34,674 nucleotides of DNA from a virus. Made by a program: the position numbers and the translations under genes. The number at the start of each line of letters is the position of its first letter. Positions within the stretch are counted from its first letter, which is position 1. The DNA lies in IMG/VR virus record IMGVR_UViG_3300030116_004577, positions 1 through 34,674 of that record; one strand, written 5' to 3'. Below the pieces are notes generated by a model. The model was given only the letters and a program-made list of their open reading frames with translations, did no database searches and was not told where the DNA came from. This document shows positions 1-7,918 of this stretch, one piece after another.

Positions 1-113
1 AGTGTATTTGATGATTGACTTACTGCATTTGCTTTTTCAACAATAGCGTGTCCCATACGAACAGCATTATTACCAGTTGACTCTGATATGGCATCTACTT
101 TTAATTCACTCAT
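1..113 (-). CDS. Virion structural protein, N-terminal fragment (runs off left edge)
   Basis: Only the first 37 codons are present and the gene continues past base 1. The visible protein begins MSELKVDAISESTGNNAVRM and continues with an AIVEKANAV segment. This opening, in which a 'VDAISE..' phrase introduces later beta-rich repeats, is typical of phage fibre or tail-surface proteins with a short N-terminal adaptor. The start at 113 is supported by a GGAGAAG ribosome site just upstream. It lies 15 bases after a 43-codon membrane-protein gene and downstream of two fibre genes, so it is most likely another tail or fibre component. Family-level recognition is weak because so little is visible. 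Confidence 0.6.
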   Translation of the reverse strand, partial: MSELKVDAISESTGNNAVRMGHAIVEKANAVSQSSNT

Positions 114-128
114 ATCTTCTCCATTACT

Positions 129-260
129 TTATAGTAGATCATAATCGTTACTTTCCAGACTATTGATCGCCAATCTATCATCTTTTGATACTTTCTTGGC
201 GACAAGAGTCAATAGTATTGACATATAAGCTACTGACATTCCCCATAAAAAATCTATCAT
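129..260 (-). CDS. Small single-span membrane protein (43 aa)
   Basis: The ATG at 260 overlaps the TGA of the large fibre gene as ATGA (257-260), so it is probably translationally coupled. The 43-residue product has a hydrophobic N-terminal helix (about residues 3-21, FLWGMSVAYMSILLTLVA), then a KKVSKDDR basic/acidic turn and a polar C-terminus. This fits a one-span inner-membrane protein with the tail inside the cell. I do not recognise the family. Small membrane proteins beside fibre genes are sometimes holins or spanin-like lysis factors, but nothing here proves that. Confidence 0.6.
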   Translation of the reverse strand: MIDFLWGMSVAYMSILLTLVAKKVSKDDRLAINSLESNDYDLL

Positions 261-3200
261 AATATTACCAAACTTCCCTGAACATCTACTGTTCCTTGAA
301 CATCTAGTGGTCCAGCAGCTACTGTACCTTCTGTTGAAGCAATCGTAAATGTTTCTGATGAGTGCATTGTTAAATTATGTGTAAAGAAACCACCTCTTGA
401 TGACATAGAAACATTGTTGTCAATTGTGACCCTTTCTTGTCCACCAGTATCTGCTCTAATAATATCTTCATCAGATCCTTCTTCTACTTGTATTTTAGTA
501 TCACTATCTGCGTCAGATATTGAATTAGAACTTAAATTACCTACTGCTGTATCAACATATGCAGTAGTAGCAACTTTTGTTGAGTTATCATTTTGAGATT
601 GAGTTGCTGCTTTTAGTGTTGCCTCTGTAACAGTTAAGTTACTAGATGCTGATCCATCCGTTGCAGTTGTACCAGCTACAAAAGAGTCTGTTGATTCGTC
701 CCAAATAAATGCTGCATTATCACCAGTAGATCCTCTTTCTATGATCATACCTGCGTCTGTTGTTAGAGAACCACCATCTGCATTTAATTCAAATAAAGTA
801 TCTGTAATTTTTAATTCGTTTGCTTGTGTAGTTGTACCACTGACTGTAAGGTTTGTTATTGTGACACCTGAGCTTGTAGCAGTTATGACATCTGTACCAC
901 CAGCTTTGATATGTACTGTATCGTTGTCTGAAGTTCTTTCTACCTCTACTTTTGTGTCACCATCATCATCTGCGTAAGAAGTTAGTGTTTGAGTAGTAGC
1001 AGTCATATTGATTGGATCTGATGTACCACCAGCTAATGTAACTGGTAAAGCACCACCAGTAGAAGCAGAACTTAAAGTTATGTTATCTGTACTTCCATCA
1101 AAAGCAGTGAATGGCATAGTACCGCCACCAGAAGCAGCTGAAGTAAATGTAATACTATCTGCACTTGCATCTGTTGTAAGTGTCATTCCTGTTCCAGCTA
1201 CAAGGGTTAAAGTATCAGTAGCAGCGTCAGCTACAACATTTGATTGTCCAGCAACTGCTAATGTTGAGAAAGCATTTGCTGCACCACCAGTTGCTGCAAT
1301 AGTAACTGTATCTGTAGAGTCATTTGTAGTAAGAGTAATATTTGCACCAGCTGCAAAAGTAAGAGTATCTGTTGCGCTATCAGCAACAATATTGTTCTGT
1401 CCAGAAACTGCAACAGTCTTAAAAGTTTCTGTTACAGAACCAGAAGATACTAAATCTATAGTTCCATCTGAGTCTTGATAAGTAGCAGTAATGTTAGTTT
1501 CTGTATTAGAACTAAACATTGCTCCAACAATATCTTGGACTGCTTCTGTGTTAAGAGCTACAGTAACTTCATCTGTACCGCCCACACTTGTGTCAATGCC
1601 AGCTCCACCAGTTATTGTAAGTGTATTATTATTTGCAACAACTTGAGAAGATCCACTATCGGCAGCTATATTAAATTGATCCATAGTTCCTGTACCACCA
1701 GCAGCAAGAACAGAGGATACATCAACCTTTTTAAGTGATGTAGTTGAGTTATCGTATATTAAAAGTAAATCGTTTCCAGTGTCAACAGATCCTGATAAAG
1801 CACCTTGACCTGTTATAGCAGTTGCGTCTAATGAAACTGTTACAGTATCAGTAGCTCCTGCTACCGTTGATATACCTGTTCCACCAGCTATTTCTAAAGT
1901 ATTACCATCTGTAATTGTTTGATCTGAGCCACTATCTGCAGATAAAGTAAAGTTGCTAAATGTTCCTGCATTTGCAAGAAGATTACCAACAGTCATCTTC
2001 CTTAATGCTGAGGCACTATCGTCATATATAATTACTAAGTCAGCATTGTTTTGTGAAGTTTCTGCTGTAAGACCAGTTACTGCTGTAGCTGCAATACCAG
2101 CAGCAGTCGTAGCAGTACTTGCAGTACCAGTAAGATCACCTGTTACATTACCCTCTATATTTGCAACTAATGTACCAGTAGTTATAGAAAGGTTGCCAGT
2201 TGAAGCACCTGTGAAAGATCCAGTTCCAACAATGAATTTATCTGCACTTTCATCAAAACCTATGAAAGCATTATCACTACTTCCTCTTTCAATGACAAGA
2301 CCTGCATCATTGCTTGGAGATCCTGAAGTACCATTTGCAAGTTCGATAATAGAGTCAGTAACAGTAGTATTTGTTGTATCGATAGTCGTAGTAGTTCCGT
2401 TGACATCTAAGTTTCCTGAAACTACTAAATTATTAAATGTTACATTATCAGTTGTTCCTACGGCCTGACCAATACTTATTTGGCCTGATCCTCCAAGTGT
2501 TACACCTGTTCCAGCTGATAAGTAACTTTGTACATCACTATCAGCGTATTGGGTAATAGTAGAAGATATTGTTTCACCAGATATTGATATACCTGTACCA
2601 GCAACAAAACTACTTCCTTGTACAGATATAACAGCATCTCCACCCATACCAGAGTGAGATGAACAATAATAATATAATTTATCAGCAGTAGCTGCGTTGA
2701 CAACAATTTGTGTGTAACCACCTGAACTACCAGCTGATCCTGCAATTGTTACACCAGTTGTGTAAGCTGATCCACCTCCGTGAGTACCATTTTTAGTAGT
2801 TGATAATCTAAGTGGGTGTCCTGAGTTTGAGTTATCTGATTGATCAAATCTATATGTGACACCTGGTATAAGTTGTACATTTGCAGCAAGCTCACCATCA
2901 AGATAAAATTTATTACCTGAACCAGGGTTCGCTACAGTTACAGCAAATTCAATGATTGCAGTATTATTTTCAAAATTAATTGTTTTATTAGTAAGTGTGT
3001 CTGTAGAGCTTTCGGTAACGACTGTTGAATCAATTGCAAATGTGACTGTATTTCCAGATCCAGAAGTATCAATACCTGTGCCACCTGTAAATGTAAGAGT
3101 TTCACTATCTAAGTCAATTGATAAAGCACCACCACTATCTGCTTGGAAATCTAAATCTTCTGCTGTAATTTGTGAATCTACATAAGCCTTTATTGATTGT

Positions 3201-5494
3201 TGTGTAGCTAAATGGCTAGCAGAGTCTGAAGCCATATTATCTTCATCTTTAACTGGTACTGTAAAGTCTATGTTTCCGTCTGTGTCATCGTAAGATACTG
3301 AAATAAATGTCTCATCACCATCTAACATACCGCCCACAAAATCTTCCACTTGTTCTTGTGTAAGTTGTGTATTTGTGTCAGTAGAAGTTATTGTTAAAGT
3401 GTTTGCTGCGTCATCGTAAGTAATAGAAACATTTGTACCTGCCTGTAAAAGTGCATTGACACGATCATCTACTCTTTCGTCTGTAAAATAAAGATTTGAA
3501 CCTTCTGATAAATCACCAGTATCAAAGTTTGAAATGCTTGATACTGTACCTGTAACATTTCCTGTAACATTACCTTCTAAGTTTGCAATTATTGTACCTG
3601 TTGTAAAACCTGTAGCGCTTGTATCTACTGTAGTAGTTGGTTCTGATTGAGATCCATGAAACAATCTAAACTTATCTGATTGTGAAGCGTCCCATACTAA
3701 ACCACCAAATTTAGTGGTAGATGACTGAACATACTTACCATAAAAACCAAAGTCAACAGAGTTTCCAGAGTTATTATCTGCATAACGAACCATTGGATCA
3801 TCAATAGTTACGGTGGTTGAATCTACGGTAGTTGTAGTACCACTTACAGTTAAATTACCTGCAATAGTTACATCATTGGGTAAACCTACAGTTATTGTTC
3901 CAGAACTTTCTGATACTTCAACTTCATTAGCAGTACCAGAAAAAGTTATAGTTCCACCTAAAGCTGTAGCTGTAGAGTTTGATCCATCAGTGACAGTTAT
4001 AGATGAATTTGTTAGTGATGAGTTAGCAATATTTGATAAAGTATTATCTGCACCACTTATAGTTTTGTTTGTTAAAGTTTGTGAACCTGTAAGTGTTGCT
4101 ACTGTACTATCTATAGCAAAAGATACATCATTTCCACTACCAGTTGTATCGATACCAGTACCACCAGTGAAAGTTATTGTTTCGCTGTCAAGATCTATTG
4201 ATAATGCACCACCAGAGTCTGCTTGAAAATCTAAATCAGCAGCAGTGAGTTGTGCGTCAACATATGTTTTGATTGCTTTTGCAGAGGCTATGGTTGTGTC
4301 AGTTCCAGCGACTGATGAAATATCAGTGTCTAAGACGCCTGATTTAAGATTATCTAATTCGATATTAGTTACTGTATTGTTATCTACATCTATTGATTTA
4401 TTGCTTAATGTATCTGACGATGAAGCAGTTATAAAAGCTGAATTAGTATTTGAGTAGTTTGCTAGATCATTATCTACAACAAAGTCTATAGTTCCATCAG
4501 AGTCCTGGTATGAAACAGTTATCAAAGTTTCAGTATTACCAGTAAGCATACCGCCTACAAAGTCTTCTACCTCTTCCTCAGTTAACTGAGTGTTAGTATC
4601 TGTCGAAGCAACAGTCAATGTTCCAGCAGCGTCATCATAAGTCAAGCTAACATTTGAACCAGCAGTGAGCATAGTTCCAACTCTGTCATCAACTCTTTCA
4701 TTGAAATCTGTAAGAATTTCAGAAAGATCAGCTGTAAATGTTAAAGTACCTGAACTTTCTGCAATATCTACACCAGCACCACCAGTAAAGGTTACTGTGC
4801 CACCAAGTGCTACTGCTGAAGAGTTAGATCCGTCAGTGACTGTAAAGCTAGAGTTTGATAAAGAACTATTGCCAATATTTGTTATAGTGTTTGATGATCC
4901 ACTGATTGTTTTATTTGTAATTGTATCTGTAGAAGTTTGTGTTAATAGTTCATCGTAAGAGTTGTTTTCGCCAGCAACCCAGCGATTGTTAGATACATCA
5001 TAAAATAGTCTTGCGTCATTAGTGTCGCTTGTTTCTACAATAATACCTGAGTCAACCTCTGAGTTACCAGTATTTAACTTTACAAATGCGTCGTCAATAG
5101 TAATTACTTCTGATACCGTACTTACTACTTCACCTCTTACATCAAGATTGCCAGTCAGTGTAAGGCTTGTGAATTGTGGACTATCGCCAGTTCCCAAGCC
5201 AAGAGATGTTCGTGCAGTTGAGCCACTTTCTAAAACAAATTGTGTTCCGTCTGAAACGATGAAAGACCCATCAGCATGAGTCATATTAGATAATGTTGTA
5301 AGATCAGCATCAAATGCTTGTACATTTGTGCCAATAGCAAGACCTATTCCTGTTCTAAGGGCAGCTAAAGATCCATAAGAAGCTCCAGTACCACCGTCTG
5401 CTAAACTTATAAATTCACTAGATTGAAATTCAGCAAAACCATCCAGATTACCTGAGTTATCAAAATTTAACCTAACTGGCGTTTTTTGTGACAT
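257..5494 (-). CDS. Large tail fibre protein with TLTNKTI repeats and cupredoxin-like domain
   Basis: This 1745-residue protein is rich in Thr, Ser, Gly, Asp and Asn and made of repeated beta-strand modules, the usual make-up of trimeric phage tail fibres. ITNKTI/LTNKTI phrases occur near residues 192, 474 and 835, and an identical DLDFQADSGGALSIDLDSE segment occurs at about 420 and 780, so a block of roughly 300-350 residues looks duplicated. Residues about 848-960 differ: they resemble a plastocyanin-like cupredoxin with possible copper ligands His893, Cys944, His947 and Met950 (YYYCSSHSGMGG). The start overlaps the stop of the preceding fibre gene by one base (TAATG). The role is probably host attachment or decoration of the tail tip; the receptor is unknown. 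Confidence 0.85.
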   Translation of the reverse strand: MSQKTPVRLNFDNSGNLDGFAEFQSSEFISLADGGTGASYGSLAALRTGIGLAIGTNVQAFDADLTTLSNMTHADGSFIVSDGTQFVLESGSTARTSLGLGTGDSPQFTSLTLTGNLDVRGEVVSTVSEVITIDDAFVKLNTGNSEVDSGIIVETSDTNDARLFYDVSNNRWVAGENNSYDELLTQTSTDTITNKTISGSSNTITNIGNSSLSNSSFTVTDGSNSSAVALGGTVTFTGGAGVDIAESSGTLTFTADLSEILTDFNERVDDRVGTMLTAGSNVSLTYDDAAGTLTVASTDTNTQLTEEEVEDFVGGMLTGNTETLITVSYQDSDGTIDFVVDNDLANYSNTNSAFITASSSDTLSNKSIDVDNNTVTNIELDNLKSGVLDTDISSVAGTDTTIASAKAIKTYVDAQLTAADLDFQADSGGALSIDLDSETITFTGGTGIDTTGSGNDVSFAIDSTVATLTGSQTLTNKTISGADNTLSNIANSSLTNSSITVTDGSNSTATALGGTITFSGTANEVEVSESSGTITVGLPNDVTIAGNLTVSGTTTTVDSTTVTIDDPMVRYADNNSGNSVDFGFYGKYVQSSTTKFGGLVWDASQSDKFRLFHGSQSEPTTTVDTSATGFTTGTIIANLEGNVTGNVTGTVSSISNFDTGDLSEGSNLYFTDERVDDRVNALLQAGTNVSITYDDAANTLTITSTDTNTQLTQEQVEDFVGGMLDGDETFISVSYDDTDGNIDFTVPVKDEDNMASDSASHLATQQSIKAYVDSQITAEDLDFQADSGGALSIDLDSETLTFTGGTGIDTSGSGNTVTFAIDSTVVTESSTDTLTNKTINFENNTAIIEFAVTVANPGSGNKFYLDGELAANVQLIPGVTYRFDQSDNSNSGHPLRLSTTKNGTHGGGSAYTTGVTIAGSAGSSGGYTQIVVNAATADKLYYYCSSHSGMGGDAVISVQGSSFVAGTGISISGETISSTITQYADSDVQSYLSAGTGVTLGGSGQISIGQAVGTTDNVTFNNLVVSGNLDVNGTTTTIDTTNTTVTDSIIELANGTSGSPSNDAGLVIERGSSDNAFIGFDESADKFIVGTGSFTGASTGNLSITTGTLVANIEGNVTGDLTGTASTATTAAGIAATAVTGLTAETSQNNADLVIIYDDSASALRKMTVGNLLANAGTFSNFTLSADSGSDQTITDGNTLEIAGGTGISTVAGATDTVTVSLDATAITGQGALSGSVDTGNDLLLIYDNSTTSLKKVDVSSVLAAGGTGTMDQFNIAADSGSSQVVANNNTLTITGGAGIDTSVGGTDEVTVALNTEAVQDIVGAMFSSNTETNITATYQDSDGTIDLVSSGSVTETFKTVAVSGQNNIVADSATDTLTFAAGANITLTTNDSTDTVTIAATGGAANAFSTLAVAGQSNVVADAATDTLTLVAGTGMTLTTDASADSITFTSAASGGGTMPFTAFDGSTDNITLSSASTGGALPVTLAGGTSDPINMTATTQTLTSYADDDGDTKVEVERTSDNDTVHIKAGGTDVITATSSGVTITNLTVSGTTTQANELKITDTLFELNADGGSLTTDAGMIIERGSTGDNAAFIWDESTDSFVAGTTATDGSASSNLTVTEATLKAATQSQNDNSTKVATTAYVDTAVGNLSSNSISDADSDTKIQVEEGSDEDIIRADTGGQERVTIDNNVSMSSRGGFFTHNLTMHSSETFTIASTEGTVAAGPLDVQGTVDVQGSLVIL

Positions 5495-6675
5495 TATTCA
5501 CCCATATCCAATTCTTTTGTAGTACTACTCCCATCTGATTGAGTTGCTGTAAATATTAATGTCTGATTATTTGTGCTTGGTGGCATAATCATCCTTTGTA
5601 ATGTGCTTCCATCACTTTGTAAAACCTCTACAGCTCTTGTACTCATACCTACTGTTGATCCACCACCATTAACAGTTGCTGTAGTAGTAACTGGTATAAA
5701 GTGATTTTTAAGTGGAACACCACTAGTAGATCCATCAGATGTTACTACTGGCATTTTACCACTGTGACTGTGAGTTATTGGTATCTTAGCTTTTAGAGTT
5801 ACTTTTCTCTGTGATGAGTCCGTTGTAATTTCCACATTACCGTCTCTTGTGATAATTCCACTTGGATCGGCAGACGACTCAATTGCTAGTGTATCACTAG
5901 TACTTGTAGCTGAAATAGTAGTTTGATTTGCTGATGATATGTTTCTAAATAGATTTTGAGAACCACTACCAGATCCAGAACTTGCAATAGTTATTTGATC
6001 ATTATTTGGATCAGATGTAAGTGTTATATTATTACCAGCAACAAGTGTCAATGTGTCAGTTTCACTATCTGCAACAGATCCAGATCCACTAGCAGAACCA
6101 CCGTTAGCTGCTACTGCAAATGTTGAAAACGCATTTGCTGCAGTATTTGAGTTAGCTATAGTAATTTTTTTTGGATTAGAACTTGAATTAGTTGTAATAG
6201 ATATTCCAGATCCAGCTTCAAACTCAACTGTTTCTGAAGTAGAGGATGCCTGGAGTGTTGTCTGTCCAGTTACAGAAAAATTAGCAAAAGCATATTGTGC
6301 TGTTGCAGGGGTAGTCCATGATATATTACCTAAACCATCAGTTGTTAAAACCTGTCCACTATCCCCATCATCTCCATTTATTAAAAGTTTGCCAGATAAT
6401 ATATCTAATCTACCAGTTCCGTCTATTTTAAAAGCAGCTGTTGCTGCTGTACCAAATACTATTTCTGTACCAGTAGCTGTTGTGCCGATAGAAAGGTTGC
6501 CGTCAGAAACTATAGTTCTACCGTCTAAATGCAGATTATGATTTAAAGAAACTAATTTAAGAGTTGCTTGTGATAGTGTATAACCTTCACCAGTATCTGA
6601 TGTATCAAAAAAGTTATCTTGAGTACTGAGATTTGCAATCTCTACCGTACTATTACTGTGAGTTGTTAATGACAC
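5494..6675 (-). CDS. Tail fibre-like structural protein
   Basis: The 393-residue product has the same Ser/Thr/Asn/Gly-rich beta composition as the larger fibre downstream. It shares phrases with it, such as AFSTFAVA and ADSETDTLTLVAGNNITLT, so the two are paralogous modules. A GQVLTTDGLGNISWTTPA segment near residue 105 is a phrase often seen in marine phage fibre proteins. The C-terminus carries a THSHSGKMP stretch with an HxH pair. The gene starts inside the end of the preceding 86-aa gene (23-base overlap) and ends in TAATG with the next fibre. It is likely a shorter fibre or an adaptor that docks the large fibre. No catalytic domain is visible. Confidence 0.75.
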   Translation of the reverse strand: MSLTTHSNSTVEIANLSTQDNFFDTSDTGEGYTLSQATLKLVSLNHNLHLDGRTIVSDGNLSIGTTATGTEIVFGTAATAAFKIDGTGRLDILSGKLLINGDDGDSGQVLTTDGLGNISWTTPATAQYAFANFSVTGQTTLQASSTSETVEFEAGSGISITTNSSSNPKKITIANSNTAANAFSTFAVAANGGSASGSGSVADSETDTLTLVAGNNITLTSDPNNDQITIASSGSGSGSQNLFRNISSANQTTISATSTSDTLAIESSADPSGIITRDGNVEITTDSSQRKVTLKAKIPITHSHSGKMPVVTSDGSTSGVPLKNHFIPVTTTATVNGGGSTVGMSTRAVEVLQSDGSTLQRMIMPPSTNNQTLIFTATQSDGSSTTKELDMGE

Positions 6676-6913
6676 GCTTTATCTCCTGTAGATCATAATC
6701 TCCACCAAGATCTTCGTATACTCCCATCAGCCTACTTATCGATTTTTTTATTTCCTCAAAGCTCCATTTCCACTCATCGTATTGTGGATCTTTTTCATCT
6801 AAAGGTGCAACCATCAAACTAAATAATTGAACTTCTTGTTCTAGTATTTGGTTTAACAAAAACTGTCTTTTCATATTGTCATCAAATACTTTGAATTCGT
6901 ATGATTCTGGCAT
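6653..6913 (-). CDS. Small acidic helical protein of the tail module
   Basis: I start this gene at the ATG at 6913 (MPESYEFKVFDDN) because GGAGGG lies just upstream. An earlier in-frame start at 6943 lacks a good ribosome site. The 86-residue product is charged and helical, with a DPQYDEWKWSFEEIKKSISRL segment. The same bases, GGAGGGATAATG, precede the small gene at 7918, so the two ribosome sites are identical. I do not recognise the family. Its position between an uncharacterised phage protein and the fibres suggests a fibre-assembly chaperone or minor tail component, by position only. Confidence 0.6.
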   Translation of the reverse strand: MPESYEFKVFDDNMKRQFLLNQILEQEVQLFSLMVAPLDEKDPQYDEWKWSFEEIKKSISRLMGVYEDLGGDYDLQEIKRVINNSQ

Positions 6914-6953
6914 TATCCCTCCAGTAAGCAGATTACCATACAATACTTAAATT

Positions 6954-7709
6954 TTAGTTCTTACTTCTACTGACTATATCTCTGTAAGCATTTTTAAATT
7001 TAGTGGAAAGCGCAGTCTTTTCAGTTTCATCATTTTTAAAATCAAGATCATTCATTTGTGATAAATCTAAGTTCCACTCATCTCTTTTAAAAGGTATTAC
7101 CTGTATAAACGGCGTGCCTCTTTCTATTACAGCGTCTTTTGTTGTATGCCATATACTAGGAAAATTTATGTGATGATAACTATCTGTTTCAACTATTCCA
7201 GGCAACACAGTAAATCTTTTTTCAAACTGATATGTAGGTGTAATAAACATTACTGAATAACCTTTTGGTGTATATATTCTCCATGGATTTTGAAATTTTA
7301 TACCTTCTTTAAAATCTGTTTTTTTTAAATTCCAACCTTTGATTTGTTCTTTACTATGAAAATCAATTCCATATTTAAAATTTTTATTATCCCATTCAAA
7401 TGTTTCCATATCTCTTTGTATAAGAAAATCACACCACATCGGTATGATAAATCCTTCAGTTATTAAATCTACAATTGCAGGACATCTTTTGACTGTACCA
7501 CTTGTATGTTTTTTGGCAGTTGTACCTTTCTTTCCAAAATAATCACGCTTACCTTTTTCATGTACTGCAGGTATTTCAATAGATTCAGGCATATCTTTAA
7601 ACCATCTAGGGAGAAAATACTTAGCTGGTTTTACAGGTGCTATTGATTCAAGACCTTTTACATCTGTCTTGAATTCTATAAATTGTTTACCTCCCAAAGA
7701 ATATTTCAA
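6954..7709 (-). CDS. Conserved phage protein of unknown function (251 aa)
   Basis: The 251-residue product contains KPAKYFLPRWFKDMP near residue 28, GTVKRCPAIVDL near 85, FQNPWRIYTPKGYSVMF near 140 and FPSIWHT/GTPFIQVIPFKR near 185-205. I recognise this pattern from uncharacterised proteins in cyanophages and other marine phages, in which a KPAKxFLPxWFK start is followed by GTVKxC and a GxPxxQVIPF end. It resembles the group sometimes labelled DUF6065, but I am not sure of that assignment. It overlaps its upstream neighbour by four bases (ATGA at 7706-7709). Position among tail genes makes a virion or fibre-modifying role possible; no catalytic motif is evident. Confidence 0.65.
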   Translation of the reverse strand: MKYSLGGKQFIEFKTDVKGLESIAPVKPAKYFLPRWFKDMPESIEIPAVHEKGKRDYFGKKGTTAKKHTSGTVKRCPAIVDLITEGFIIPMWCDFLIQRDMETFEWDNKNFKYGIDFHSKEQIKGWNLKKTDFKEGIKFQNPWRIYTPKGYSVMFITPTYQFEKRFTVLPGIVETDSYHHINFPSIWHTTKDAVIERGTPFIQVIPFKRDEWNLDLSQMNDLDFKNDETEKTALSTKFKNAYRDIVSRSKN

Positions 7710-7918
7710 TCGAAACTGCCTCCAGCTTCTGTATATTCTGTTTTTTTTGTAGTCAATTCATTTTCTAAAGAAATTAATAATTCATCATCTTTATCTTCTC
7801 TATTGTCAAAATTATAATATGTCATTTCTAATTCTTTTATTTCGTTTAACAATCTTTGTAGTTTTTCTTCTGTAGATTCTGGGTCTGGAATATTTATTGC
7901 TTCATATGTGATAGACAT
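7706..7918 (-). CDS. Small coiled-coil protein (70 aa)
   Basis: The 70-residue product is dominated by two charged helices, STEEKLQRLLNEIKELEMT and DDELLISLENELTTKK, with heptad-like Leu/Ile spacing typical of a short coiled coil. The ATG at 7918 overlaps the stop of the 1234-aa tail protein by one base and has GGAGGG six bases upstream. Its stop overlaps the next gene as ATGA. No family is recognised. Small coiled-coil genes directly after receptor-binding proteins are often fibre chaperones, which is a positional guess here. Confidence 0.6.
   Translation of the reverse strand: MSITYEAINIPDPESTEEKLQRLLNEIKELEMTYYNFDNREDKDDELLISLENELTTKKTEYTEAGGSFD

Noticed and set aside
192-210. TTTCTTGGCGAC with similar flank also at 32199-32217 (17 of 19 bases), considered as a repeat or attachment site
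   Set aside because: One copy lies in coding sequence of the 43-aa gene and no integrase is visible; a 12-base match is expected by chance a number of times in a window of this size.
1008-1478. Long plus-strand open frames opposite the fibre gene (also 741-977, 1953-2468, 3813-4226, 4665-4958)
   Set aside because: They mirror the Thr/Ser/Val-rich repeats of the fibre on the other strand, have no ribosome sites or promoters, and give low-complexity V/S/P proteins.
2500-2745. Alternate minus-strand frame inside the fibre gene
   Set aside because: Product is low-complexity L/V/Q, lacks a ribosome site and overlaps the well-supported cupredoxin-like segment.
6913-6943. Longer N-terminus for the 86-aa gene
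   Set aside because: The downstream ATG has GGAGGG at the correct distance; the upstream one has no ribosome site.
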